NCBI GenBank assembly: GCA_050179645.1
Contig: JBFXEX010000012.1
Coordinates: 1 to 64,000 of the forward strand
DNA from: VAZQ01 sp050179645
GTDB taxonomy: Bacteria > Pseudomonadota > Alphaproteobacteria > Rhizobiales > Xanthobacteraceae
Direction of reading: 5' to 3'
Length of the DNA stretch: 64,000 nucleotides
This document shows positions 10,484 through 17,903 of the stretch, one piece after another. The translations under genes were made by a program, and so were the position numbers. Below the pieces are notes generated by a model that saw only the letters and a list, made by a program, of their open reading frames with translations, was not told the DNA's origin and searched no databases. Every line of letters begins with the position of its first letter. Position 1 is the first letter of the stretch.

Positions 10484-10623
10484 GTCGACTGCTCGAAATA
10501 TAGACTGCTTGGCGCCCAGGCTCCCGGCCACAAGTCTATCCTCCTATACATCGGCAGAGCCGATTGCGGCTCCAGACGAGTTGCGGCTACCAAGCCTCCC
10601 CACAGGCGAATGAAGGCAGCCGT

Positions 10624-12612
10624 TCAGGCAGAAAGAGCCTTGGCCAGGGCTCGAACCGTCGAAGCTTCGGAGAGAATTAATTCCGGAACCGGTTTGGTTG
10701 TGAGCCGCTGCACCTCCACATGCAGGTCCATCGCAAGCAGCGAATTTCCGCCCTTCCCGAAAAAATCGTCATCAATGGACAGACTCTCGACCTTCAGGAT
10801 CCTTTTCCAGATCAACAGCAGTTCCGCCTGCAAACGCGCTTCCGACAGCACGGGCATATCTAAAGTGGTTTCGTTCTGTTGAGTCCGGGGCGCCTGATCG
10901 GGCCTCCTGAACGTCGCGAGTTGCTTGAGTGTTCGCCAAAATTGGAATCGCCGCTCGTCCGGTGACGCATCCGGCACAGACGTCCGCGCGACGATCTCGT
11001 TCAACCGGGACCGCTGTACCTTTCCGGTGACTCCTTTTGGCAACCGATCGACGAAAGAAATGCGACGGGGAATCTTGAACGTGGCGAGGTGCTCGCCGAG
11101 AAATGCCCGCAGTTCATCGGACGTAACCTTCGCGCCCGGCCGCAGAACGACCGCGGCGGCGACATCCTCGCCTAAACGAGCGTGCGGAACGGCATAAGCT
11201 GCGGCTTCGATCACCGCCGGGTGCTGGATAAGCGCATGATCAACCTCCAGCGGCGCTATCTTCTCCCCTCCTCGATTGATGATCTCCCGCTTGCGAGCAT
11301 GCAGCGAAAGGAAGCCTTGTTCATCCAGGCTGCCGATATCGCCGGTCCGATACCAGCCGTCGACGAACACCAACTTGTTGAGTTCGGGTGTATTGAGATA
11401 GCCCGACATCACGCTCGGGCCCCTCACCAGGATCTCGCCCTGTTCGCCCGCAGCCACCGGCCGTCCATCCTCGCCGACGATCTCGATGATACCGGGCCAC
11501 GGAATGCCGCACGTTCCTGGCTTGCAGGGCCCCGGCGGCGGCAGGTTGGAGGAAATCTGCGCGGTCTCGCTGGAGCCGTAGTGCTCAAGCACCGGAACGC
11601 CGAGCACGCTCTGCAGGCCTTCCTGCACGTTCTTGGGAAGACGGGCGCCAGCAGACGAAGCAAGTCGCAGAGAATGCATGGTCCGCGCGTCCGGCCGCAA
11701 CTGGGCCTTCTCGAGCACGGCAAGATGCAGGGTCGGCCCGGCCGAATACCAAGTCGGTCGCAGGGTGCCGAGCCATTCGGAAAGCTCCACGTTCAACGGA
11801 TTGGCAGGAAACGCGACGCTGCTCCCCGTAAGCAGCGGCGGCAATACCGTCGTCGTGAGAGCGTGGGAATAGTAGACCGGAGAGACGTTCAAGCACCGGT
11901 CCTGCGGTGTCAGCCCAAACCAAGTCTGCACCCGCTTGGCCGAAGCCAGCACATTGCGATGGCTGAAGGGAACCAGGTTCGATTCGCCTGTCGTCCCTGA
12001 GGTGTGCAGAATGAATGCAGGAGCATCCGTGTCAGGATCATCCAGTGAACACGCCGAACCGATACGGGGCATCGAAAGCCGCAGGCCGAGCTTTCCAGGT
12101 TGCACGGGAGCCGCTTCGACAATTGGAATGCCGAGCTTCTCCGCAACAGGCCTGATCGCCGCACCGCTGTCACGAAGAACGATCGCAGCGCTTGGGCGGA
12201 GAACCAGCAGGCACTTTTCGACTTCCGCGACAGTAAGCTTGGGATCGAGCGGGACCGCCGCGGCCGAGCAGGCAACGGTGACGATGGCCCAAGCCGCCTC
12301 CGCGCCATTGGCGATGCCAACTGCAATCCGGGCGTCGCGATCAAACCCGGCCTGGCGCAGGCAGGTGCGGACTTCGTCGATCTGCTGCTGCAGTTCTCCA
12401 AATGATAACGGGGCAAACTCGTTGCCCACAATGGCCGGCTCCTCCGGACGAAGCCCGGCCTGGATTCGGATCGCCGCGCCAATCGTAGACGGCTCGGTCG
12501 TTTGATCGCCTTTGTCGGACACATCGACTTGGCGATCGATCCGCGGCGGACCGGAGCGAGTGCGCTGAAGCTCAACGTCGTTCGCAGAAGCTTCCGCGCC
12601 GAGGTCGCTCAT
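10624..12612 (-). CDS. Acyl-adenylating ligase fused to a C-terminal acyl carrier protein
   Basis: An ANL-superfamily adenylation domain (about 40-540) followed by an ACP (about 585-660), 662 residues from the ATG at 12612. Visible motifs: P-loop HTSGTTGESNLVPFSH, EHYGSSETAQ, YRTGDIGSLDEQG, the hinge region KREIINRGGEKIAP, and the C-terminal lysine in PKGVTGKVQRSR. The ACP has DDDFFGKGGNSLLAMD with attachment serine S624 and resembles the free ACP at 16365-16670. The P-loop is odd: the usual PKG after TSGTTG is replaced by ESNLVP. Likely role: activate a carboxylic acid as acyl-AMP and load it on the fused ACP as PKS starter or as acyl donor for the GNAT proteins. The frame also opens 19 codons earlier at a TTG, so the start is moderately sure. 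Confidence 0.88.
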   Translation of the reverse strand: MSDLGAEASANDVELQRTRSGPPRIDRQVDVSDKGDQTTEPSTIGAAIRIQAGLRPEEPAIVGNEFAPLSFGELQQQIDEVRTCLRQAGFDRDARIAVGIANGAEAAWAIVTVACSAAAVPLDPKLTVAEVEKCLLVLRPSAAIVLRDSGAAIRPVAEKLGIPIVEAAPVQPGKLGLRLSMPRIGSACSLDDPDTDAPAFILHTSGTTGESNLVPFSHRNVLASAKRVQTWFGLTPQDRCLNVSPVYYSHALTTTVLPPLLTGSSVAFPANPLNVELSEWLGTLRPTWYSAGPTLHLAVLEKAQLRPDARTMHSLRLASSAGARLPKNVQEGLQSVLGVPVLEHYGSSETAQISSNLPPPGPCKPGTCGIPWPGIIEIVGEDGRPVAAGEQGEILVRGPSVMSGYLNTPELNKLVFVDGWYRTGDIGSLDEQGFLSLHARKREIINRGGEKIAPLEVDHALIQHPAVIEAAAYAVPHARLGEDVAAAVVLRPGAKVTSDELRAFLGEHLATFKIPRRISFVDRLPKGVTGKVQRSRLNEIVARTSVPDASPDERRFQFWRTLKQLATFRRPDQAPRTQQNETTLDMPVLSEARLQAELLLIWKRILKVESLSIDDDFFGKGGNSLLAMDLHVEVQRLTTKPVPELILSEASTVRALAKALSA

Positions 12613-12766
12613 GCCAATGCCCACCAAAAAGGCCCCAGGAGGCGCTCTTGTGTAGCGCTCATGCCTCAAGTCACATCTAAATGGAAGTTTATCTCGGCCA
12701 GTCTAACGGCGCAACCCGCGAGCAGGTCGTCAAGTTGCAGCTGCCGGTTTGTGGTCCTGACAACAA

Positions 12767-12825
12767 CCACGATCAGGTGCGCAACGAAGCTCCAGATCCA
12801 CGATCAGGTGAGCACGAAGCTCCAG
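12767..12825. repeat. 28-29 bp direct repeat spanning the 3' end of the first GNAT gene
   Basis: Two near-identical copies (12767-12795 and 12798-12825) share CCACGATCAGGTG and CGAAGCTCCAG. The second covers the last codons and stop of the GNAT-like gene; the first lies just past the stop. This looks like a small tandem duplication of the gene's end; no function is evident. Confidence 0.6.
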
Positions 12826-13856
12826 CGCCGGGGTGTCGAGGGTGAAACCCCGCCCGGCGTCACGTGAACACCAATATAGAAATTGTCCGACACCGGCACG
12901 AACAGATTTGCCAGCAACGCTGCTTGGGGCATCATCGCGCAACGCGGCACGACTAACGCATGCACGCCGGCGTCGCGCAGAAAGTGACACAGATGTGAAA
13001 CGAACCGCCGACGGTCCGTGCCGGTGAGATTGTCGTCGGCCCAGAGATCCAACAACGCCGCGCGAACGGGATCTCGCCCCTGCATCATCAGCAGATGATA
13101 GTGCGCCAACCCCAGCACGCGACCCTCGCGCTCGAACACTAAAGTGCCGGATGTGGGGTTCGACAAGAGGTACGACAGTTCTTCCGGCGGCCAGACGAGA
13201 GCAAAATCGACGCCGGCGGCGTTGTTGTCGAGGATTTGAACGCACCGCTCCAGATCTCCGGCGCGGTAAGGTCGCACATGCTGATCGTATCCGTAGGGAA
13301 CCGCACCGAGCAACGGGCTGAGAGCACGACTTGCCATCCGTTCCCAGGCTCTGATGCCCGACTGCGCCATGACCGACGGCGACAGGAATTTGGCCAGATA
13401 GCTACCTCGAAACAGAAAGCGGAAGTTCTCTGGAAACGTCTCTGCGTATTTTGTCCAGAATCGGTATGAGGCCGACGTCGTATCGCCGAGGACCATGCCG
13501 GTGGTAATTGCAATCCCGCGTTCCTCATTGCATCGACGAAGATGCTGAACGAGAGGCAATGCAATGCGACGATGATCCGGATCCACGGTGAACACGCTCG
13601 AAAGCGAAGCCGGGAAGACCGAACCTGAGGCGCGCAAGGGAGATGGAGCGGAAAATATGGTGCCTACGAGTTTGGTGCCCTCGTAGGCAGCCAGACACAC
13701 AGCGTTGCTCGCCGGTCCAAATCGCCAGCTGAGGTACTCCACATCCGGAATCGGAACCCAAAGTCTCCCGCGATATTCCGGAATCCAGACACGGCTCATC
13801 AGGTCGGCGACATCCTCGAAATCCCCGGAGTAGGACCGAATTTCGACTGCTGACAT
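12804..13856 (-). CDS. GNAT-like N-acyltransferase (tandem paralogue 1)
   Basis: 350 residues, starting MSAVEIRSYSGD with GGGAA upstream; the frame continues further up but the paralogue next door starts at the same place. The first half has a GNAT look: YEGTKLVGTIFSAP, then FTVDPDHRRIALPLVQHLRR, which fits the acyl-CoA/ACP-binding strand-helix. The second half restarts after YGYDQHVRPYRAGDLE and may be a second, degenerate GNAT fold. Family knowledge: GNAT enzymes move acyl groups from CoA or ACP to amines. Given an aminotransferase-based release in the same cluster, N-acylation of the amine is a reasonable inference. The acceptor is unknown, and GNAT membership itself rests on pattern, not on a search. 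Confidence 0.75.
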   Translation of the reverse strand: MSAVEIRSYSGDFEDVADLMSRVWIPEYRGRLWVPIPDVEYLSWRFGPASNAVCLAAYEGTKLVGTIFSAPSPLRASGSVFPASLSSVFTVDPDHRRIALPLVQHLRRCNEERGIAITTGMVLGDTTSASYRFWTKYAETFPENFRFLFRGSYLAKFLSPSVMAQSGIRAWERMASRALSPLLGAVPYGYDQHVRPYRAGDLERCVQILDNNAAGVDFALVWPPEELSYLLSNPTSGTLVFEREGRVLGLAHYHLLMMQGRDPVRAALLDLWADDNLTGTDRRRFVSHLCHFLRDAGVHALVVPRCAMMPQAALLANLFVPVSDNFYIGVHVTPGGVSPSTPRRWSFVLT

Positions 13857-13993
13857 GAGGTTCCCATTTGCGCCCGGATGGTCCGCGACCTTGCGTCCTC
13901 TGCGCAGCCTATTCAAGCGATGCTCGGTGCCCACCGCGTCCCACGCGGTAGCGCTCAACTCACCGCCGTACCGCAAATTTAGCCTTGCGGAGG

Positions 13994-15046
13994 TCACATA
14001 ACCAGCAACCCCCAGGTCTTGGGCAAAGTCAGTGGTGTTGCGGCCGGGGTCAACACCGCTCCGAGGTACCAGGGCGCGGGGATCGGCGCGAACAAATTCG
14101 CCACGAACGCCGATGCCGGCATCATTGCGGAGCGCTGCGCAACCACAAGGTGGACGCCGTTCTGACGCAGGTGATTGCAAACATGGCCGAGAAGCCGCGC
14201 ACGCTGCACGCCGGCGAGGCCGTCATCGGCCCATAAGGCGATCACAGCTCCGAAAATCCGTTCTCGCCCGTGCATTGCGGCGCAATGGTAATTCACCATC
14301 GCCTGAACATTTCCATCGCGTTCATACACCCAGGTTCCGCCTGCTGGATATTCCAACTGGCGGCTCAGCTGCGCCCGCGTCCAGAGCATGGCCCAATCAA
14401 ATCTGGCCGATGCCCTGTCGAGAAGTTGAGCACACTGCTCCAGATCCGCTGGACGATAAGGTCGCACGTGCTGATCACATCCAAACGGGGTTAAAGGCAG
14501 CAGCGGTTGCAATGCGCGGCCCGTCAGTCGCTCCCAAGGCTTGATGCCGGCCTGTACGAGTGCATGCGGCGCCAACCACTTGGCCCAATAGCTAATGGGA
14601 AACAAGAATCTGAAGTTACGGGGAAACGCTTGCGCGTACTTGACCCAGAAGCGATGGGAAGGCGTCACAGTATCGCGGAAGACCGTCGAGAGGGAAAACG
14701 ATATTCCACGCTCTGCGTCTCGTCGACGAAGCCGCTCGACAAGAGTCAGCGCCAGGCGCGGATGATCCGGATCCACAGTAAATCCGGAAGCCAGCCCGAT
14801 CGGGTGGATCGAAGACCCGATACGCAACGAATATGGGATAGAAAACACGCCCCCAACGAGTTTCGAGCCCTCATTGGCAACGTGGCAAAGCGCACCGCTT
14901 TGAGGTCCAAGTTGCCAGCGAAAAAAGCTCGCATCCGGTACCGTCAACCACATCTTTCCCGCATATTGTGAAAACCAAATTCGCTTCCAGAATTCGCTGA
15001 AGTCCTCGTAGTCGCCGCAATAGTCCCGAATTTCGACATCCGCCAT
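13994..15046 (-). CDS. GNAT-like N-acyltransferase (tandem paralogue 2)
   Basis: Exactly as long as its downstream neighbour (350 residues) and collinear with it: MADVEIRDYCGD, NEGSKLVGGVFSIP, FTVDPDHPRLALTLVERLRR, FGCDQHVRPYRPADLEQ, and SAMMPASAFVANLFAP near the C-terminus. The start at 15046 has GGTGA just upstream; an in-frame ATG at 15064 is possible. The two copies share motifs throughout but have diverged widely, so the duplication is old and both appear kept under selection. Two acyltransferases could act on two amines, or one each on the starter and the released product. The call to the GNAT superfamily is moderately sure; the substrate is unknown. Confidence 0.75.
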   Translation of the reverse strand: MADVEIRDYCGDYEDFSEFWKRIWFSQYAGKMWLTVPDASFFRWQLGPQSGALCHVANEGSKLVGGVFSIPYSLRIGSSIHPIGLASGFTVDPDHPRLALTLVERLRRRDAERGISFSLSTVFRDTVTPSHRFWVKYAQAFPRNFRFLFPISYWAKWLAPHALVQAGIKPWERLTGRALQPLLPLTPFGCDQHVRPYRPADLEQCAQLLDRASARFDWAMLWTRAQLSRQLEYPAGGTWVYERDGNVQAMVNYHCAAMHGRERIFGAVIALWADDGLAGVQRARLLGHVCNHLRQNGVHLVVAQRSAMMPASAFVANLFAPIPAPWYLGAVLTPAATPLTLPKTWGLLVM

Positions 15047-15305
15047 GTGATCACCATGCGCCATGGTGGGACGTGGTCGAAAATCTCGCGCATGCCGCAG
15101 CGGCCACCGAAGTGCAGTCCGGGCACCATGAGCTAGAGCGGGCACGAGCAGACAACATGTGCGGGATCGCACCGTCGTCCTCATGGCTTGCGCCACAGTT
15201 CCAAGCACAAATCGTTTGGCGTTCGATCTCTGTCGATTTGGAACTCGCCTGTCCCATGCTCTGCCTAAGGTCGCCCCATGCCCAAGGTCACATGATCAAT
15301 AGGTC

Positions 15306-15533
15306 TCAAGTTTGGACAATTTCAGCGGTGCCGCAGCCGTCGTCAAGACCGCCCCGATTTCCCAAGGCGCAGGGCGTCGGGGCGATCAAATGAGCCGCGA
15401 ACGACGGGGCCGGCATCATCGTGAAATGTGCGCGCAGGGAAAAGACACGCCGCACTCGCCGCTGGTGGTTGCGACCTTGCCGAGCAGACAGACCCGCGAG
15501 ACCAGCGTCGGCTCACAAGGCGGTCACGCAGCC
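15306..15533 (-). pseudogene. Decayed third copy of the GNAT-like gene (C-terminal remnant)
   Basis: Reading the minus strand gives fragments that align with the C-terminus of the intact neighbour: GCVTAL-stop-ADAGLAGL against GAVIALWADDGLAGV, then LLGKVA in a shifted frame, then MMPAPSFAAHLIAPTP against MMPASAFVANLFAPIP. A tryptophan codon has become TGA and at least one frameshift separates the pieces. It sits in the 560-base gap between the methyltransferase and the second GNAT gene; the rest of that gap shows nothing else. So the array once had at least three members. Confidence 0.65.
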
Positions 15534-15608
15534 AGGAGTTTTTTCAAACTTCGACCGCTTCGATTAACGAAGATTGCGGAAATCCAGTCTGCACCAACGC
15601 ATCAATAT

Positions 15609-16310
15609 TCATCCGACAGTCGTTCCGGAACAATCTTGGTTATCGCCGGACAATGCCGACGCCTCGAAAAACGCGAAGGAACCTGAGATCTCGAGGCGAG
15701 TCTGGGCGAGACCGGCCGCGGCGAGCCAACGCGCCAGATCGTCCGCGGTCCCGCCGGGGCCGAAAGCGCCGGTCCCCGGCCGCATGAACAAACGCTGCCG
15801 CAAGCTCGGGCCACGGCAAATCATCGCACCGATCAGGCGTCCGCCGCCTCGCAGGCAGCGGGCAATCTCACGAATGGCGGCGTCCGGGTGCGGCATGCAA
15901 TGCAGACCCCAGTAAGAGAGGAAAAGATCGACGCTTCCGTCTTCGAGCGGCATTCGCTCCGCGTCGCCCTCGACGAACTCGATCTGGTCGAGTCCGAGCG
16001 AGCGGGCGCGGGAGCGTGCTGCCTCCAGCATGAGCGGCGATAAATCGAGCGCCAAGTAGCGCACCCGCTGGCGCGGCGAAAGCGCCGAAAACGCGACGCC
16101 GGCCCCGCAGGGTGCGTCTACGACAAGCGCTCCCGCAGGAAGATCCCCGACGGCACGCATACTTTCATAGTAAGGCTTCGCGTCGCCTCCCCAGAGCACC
16201 AGGCCGACGGCACGTCCTAACCATGGCCGCTCCATCCAGAACGAGTAAAGCCGACCGAAGACCCCGTCAAAGCTCGCGCGGTTGCGCGTTCGAACCTCGT
16301 CCTCGGGCAC
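15609..16310 (-). CDS. SAM-dependent methyltransferase (class I), cluster copy
   Basis: 233 residues with a class I Rossmann methyltransferase core: motif I VVDAPCGAGVAFSALSP, motif II LALDLSPLMLEAAR, the acidic loop VEGDAERMPLEDGSVD, and SYWGLHCMPHPDAAIRE, as in Methyltransf_11 proteins. The GTG at 16310 is chosen because AGGAGGG lies nine bases upstream; a GTG nine codons earlier has no such site. A close paralogue lies at 34424-35092 on the other strand. It follows the free ACP gene by 54 bases in the biosynthetic run. Likely role: O- or N-methylation of the cluster product; the target atom cannot be read. Confidence 0.88.
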   Translation of the reverse strand: MPEDEVRTRNRASFDGVFGRLYSFWMERPWLGRAVGLVLWGGDAKPYYESMRAVGDLPAGALVVDAPCGAGVAFSALSPRQRVRYLALDLSPLMLEAARSRARSLGLDQIEFVEGDAERMPLEDGSVDLFLSYWGLHCMPHPDAAIREIARCLRGGGRLIGAMICRGPSLRQRLFMRPGTGAFGPGGTADDLARWLAAAGLAQTRLEISGSFAFFEASALSGDNQDCSGTTVG

Positions 16311-16364
16311 GTTGTTTGCCCTCCTATGGCAGATCACGCGCCAGGACCGTCAGCCATGCGCCGG

Positions 16365-16670
16365 TTACTCGCCAACCGCCCCGCGCCCTGTGAACATGAC
16401 CGTGCCGGGCGGCAACCTGAACTGGCGGGAGAGCCTGTCTGCCAGCGCACGAACGGTCGAAGATTCGAACAGGAGCGATTCCGGCAACTCCAGACCGGTC
16501 AGCCGCTGGAGCTCCAACTGCATGTCTATGGCCAGGAGCGAATCGCCGCCCTTCTCGAAGAAGTCGTCGTCGATCGAGACATCCTCGGACTTCAGCAGTT
16601 TTTTCCATAATTCCAATAGCTTATCATGCCAAATAGACTCGGACAACTTGGTTTCCCTGTGATTCGGCAT
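16365..16670 (-). CDS. Free-standing acyl carrier protein
   Basis: 101 residues, a discrete carrier protein. IDDDFFEKGGDSLLAIDM carries the phosphopantetheine serine S44; LWKKLLK before it and TVRALADRL after it fit helices 1 and 4. It closely resembles the ACP fused to the acyl ligase in the same run (the same IDDDFF, KGG.SLLA.D and STVRALA elements), suggesting duplication and a shared partner. A tail of about 20 residues follows the ACP fold. The PPTase upstream would convert it to holo form. It may receive an acyl group from the ligase or hand one to a GNAT protein; which cannot be told. Confidence 0.92.
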   Translation of the reverse strand: MPNHRETKLSESIWHDKLLELWKKLLKSEDVSIDDDFFEKGGDSLLAIDMQLELQRLTGLELPESLLFESSTVRALADRLSRQFRLPPGTVMFTGRGAVGE

Positions 16671-17004
16671 TTGAACTCTCGCTCAGTCTTTTCGTTGCAG
16701 ATTACCGGTCCTCGAAAATCGTCAGTCGCCAACCCTCAAATTACGTTGGTCGTCGGATACGGGCAATATCCAAACCGGTCACCGGTTACTTCACTGGAAT
16801 AGACCGAGATCAGGTTCGCACGGATCTGCTTTCGACCACCTGACCCCAGCGGATCCTCGGCCGAAAGGGATCCGTTGGTCGACTTCAACGCAACCGTCGC
16901 GAACTCGCCCCGGACCTGACTTGGAGAAGCCGATCACGAGAGCCAAGAACGAATATCTCGCCTACGCTCAAATCCGCCGGAAATTCGCACGTTGGCCAAG
17001 GCCA
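16671..17004. other. Gene-free gap between PPTase and ACP genes
   Basis: No credible ORF, repeat or terminator was seen in these 334 bases on either strand. The gap is long compared with the rest of the minus-strand run, so a promoter for the ACP-to-aminotransferase operon could lie here, but no convincing -35/-10 pair stands out. Confidence 0.4.
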
Positions 17005-17847
17005 TCATGCATTCGCCGAGATGAAAAGTCCGTTCGACCCGGTAAGCAACTCTTGAAGCGTTGGAACCTCTGAGTCATCGTCGGCCTTGATGCTCGCAGG
17101 CGCTGCCGGCCAGTCCCAGCATCTCAGTTTCCAATTGCCGCCTTCGACAGCCAGCGCGGCCTTATAGCCCTCCCCTCCGTTCAACGCGTGCAAGGTCCAG
17201 CGGTGAACATCGGTGGGATCATGCCGGGCCGCGAGCAGTCGGGGTTGCTCTCCGGGAAGAAAGGACACATCGAACTGCGCGAGGGGGAGCGACAGGCCGT
17301 CGCCCCTCGCCTTCAGGTATGCTTCTTTTCGCGTCCAGCAGTCGAAGAATGCCGCACACCGCGCGCTCGGCGCGACCGAAGCCAGCGCCCTGCATTCGTC
17401 AGCCGAAAAAAACCGTGCCGCAATTTCGTTCGCCGCCACATCCATGCGCACTCGCTCGATGTCGACACCGAGCGCGCGGCCGCGGCTGAGCGCGATGAGG
17501 ACGAGATCACCGGAGTGGGACAGGTTGAACTGTACGGACGGGTGCAAGCCGCCGGCCAAGATCGGCTTGCCGAATTCATTATATTCAAATTGCACTTGAG
17601 TTGCGGACTTGCCGAGACAATGACCGAGTAGCAGCCGCGCCGCGCCGCGCGCCAGTATGCAGCGCTGGCGGTCCGTCTCGAAATGAAACTTGTTGACGCG
17701 TTCGCGCTCATCTGGAGACAAGAGGTGCATCAGGCTCGCGAGTTGGCCTTGCACCTGATCCAAGCTGGCGCGCCAGACGTGAACCTCATCCGGCGGCAAG
17801 ACATAGATGCCACGTGGGGAGTGCCACACAGTGCCGCTACAGCTCAT
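17005..17847 (-). CDS. 4'-phosphopantetheinyl transferase, Sfp/AcpT type
   Basis: 280 residues. Diagnostic motifs: GVDIERVRMDV (Mg-binding Asp and Glu) and WTRKEAYLKARGDGLSLPL (the W..KEA..K..G.G signature); FNLSHSGDLVLIAL precedes them. These define the two-lobed Sfp family that installs 4'-phosphopantetheine from CoA on carrier-protein serines. With three carrier domains downstream (free ACP, ligase-ACP, PKS ACP), it is the likely dedicated activator. The start codon lies inside a perfect 22-base palindrome (17846-17867), which may affect translation. A DUF4403-like gene lies 56 bases upstream on the same strand. Confidence 0.93.
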   Translation of the reverse strand: MSCSGTVWHSPRGIYVLPPDEVHVWRASLDQVQGQLASLMHLLSPDERERVNKFHFETDRQRCILARGAARLLLGHCLGKSATQVQFEYNEFGKPILAGGLHPSVQFNLSHSGDLVLIALSRGRALGVDIERVRMDVAANEIAARFFSADECRALASVAPSARCAAFFDCWTRKEAYLKARGDGLSLPLAQFDVSFLPGEQPRLLAARHDPTDVHRWTLHALNGGEGYKAALAVEGGNWKLRCWDWPAAPASIKADDDSEVPTLQELLTGSNGLFISANA

Positions 17848-17867
17848 TTTTCAACTCGTTGAAAAAT
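17846..17867. promoter_or_regulatory. Perfect palindrome over the PPTase start codon
   Basis: Two 10-base arms (ATTTTTCAAC and GTTGAAAAAT) flank a 2-base centre; the PPTase initiation codon is inside one arm. As RNA this would fold into a hairpin hiding the start; as DNA it could be a dimeric repressor site. Upstream there is only a weak GAG as ribosome site. Function is inference. Confidence 0.5.
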
Positions 17868-17903
17868 GTCCGGATCGGCAGCAGTCGGCAGGCACCAACA
17901 ACG

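Noticed and set aside
16308..16337. Earlier GTG start for the methyltransferase
   Set aside because: It has no ribosome site and would put AGGAGGG inside the coding region; the later GTG fits that site.
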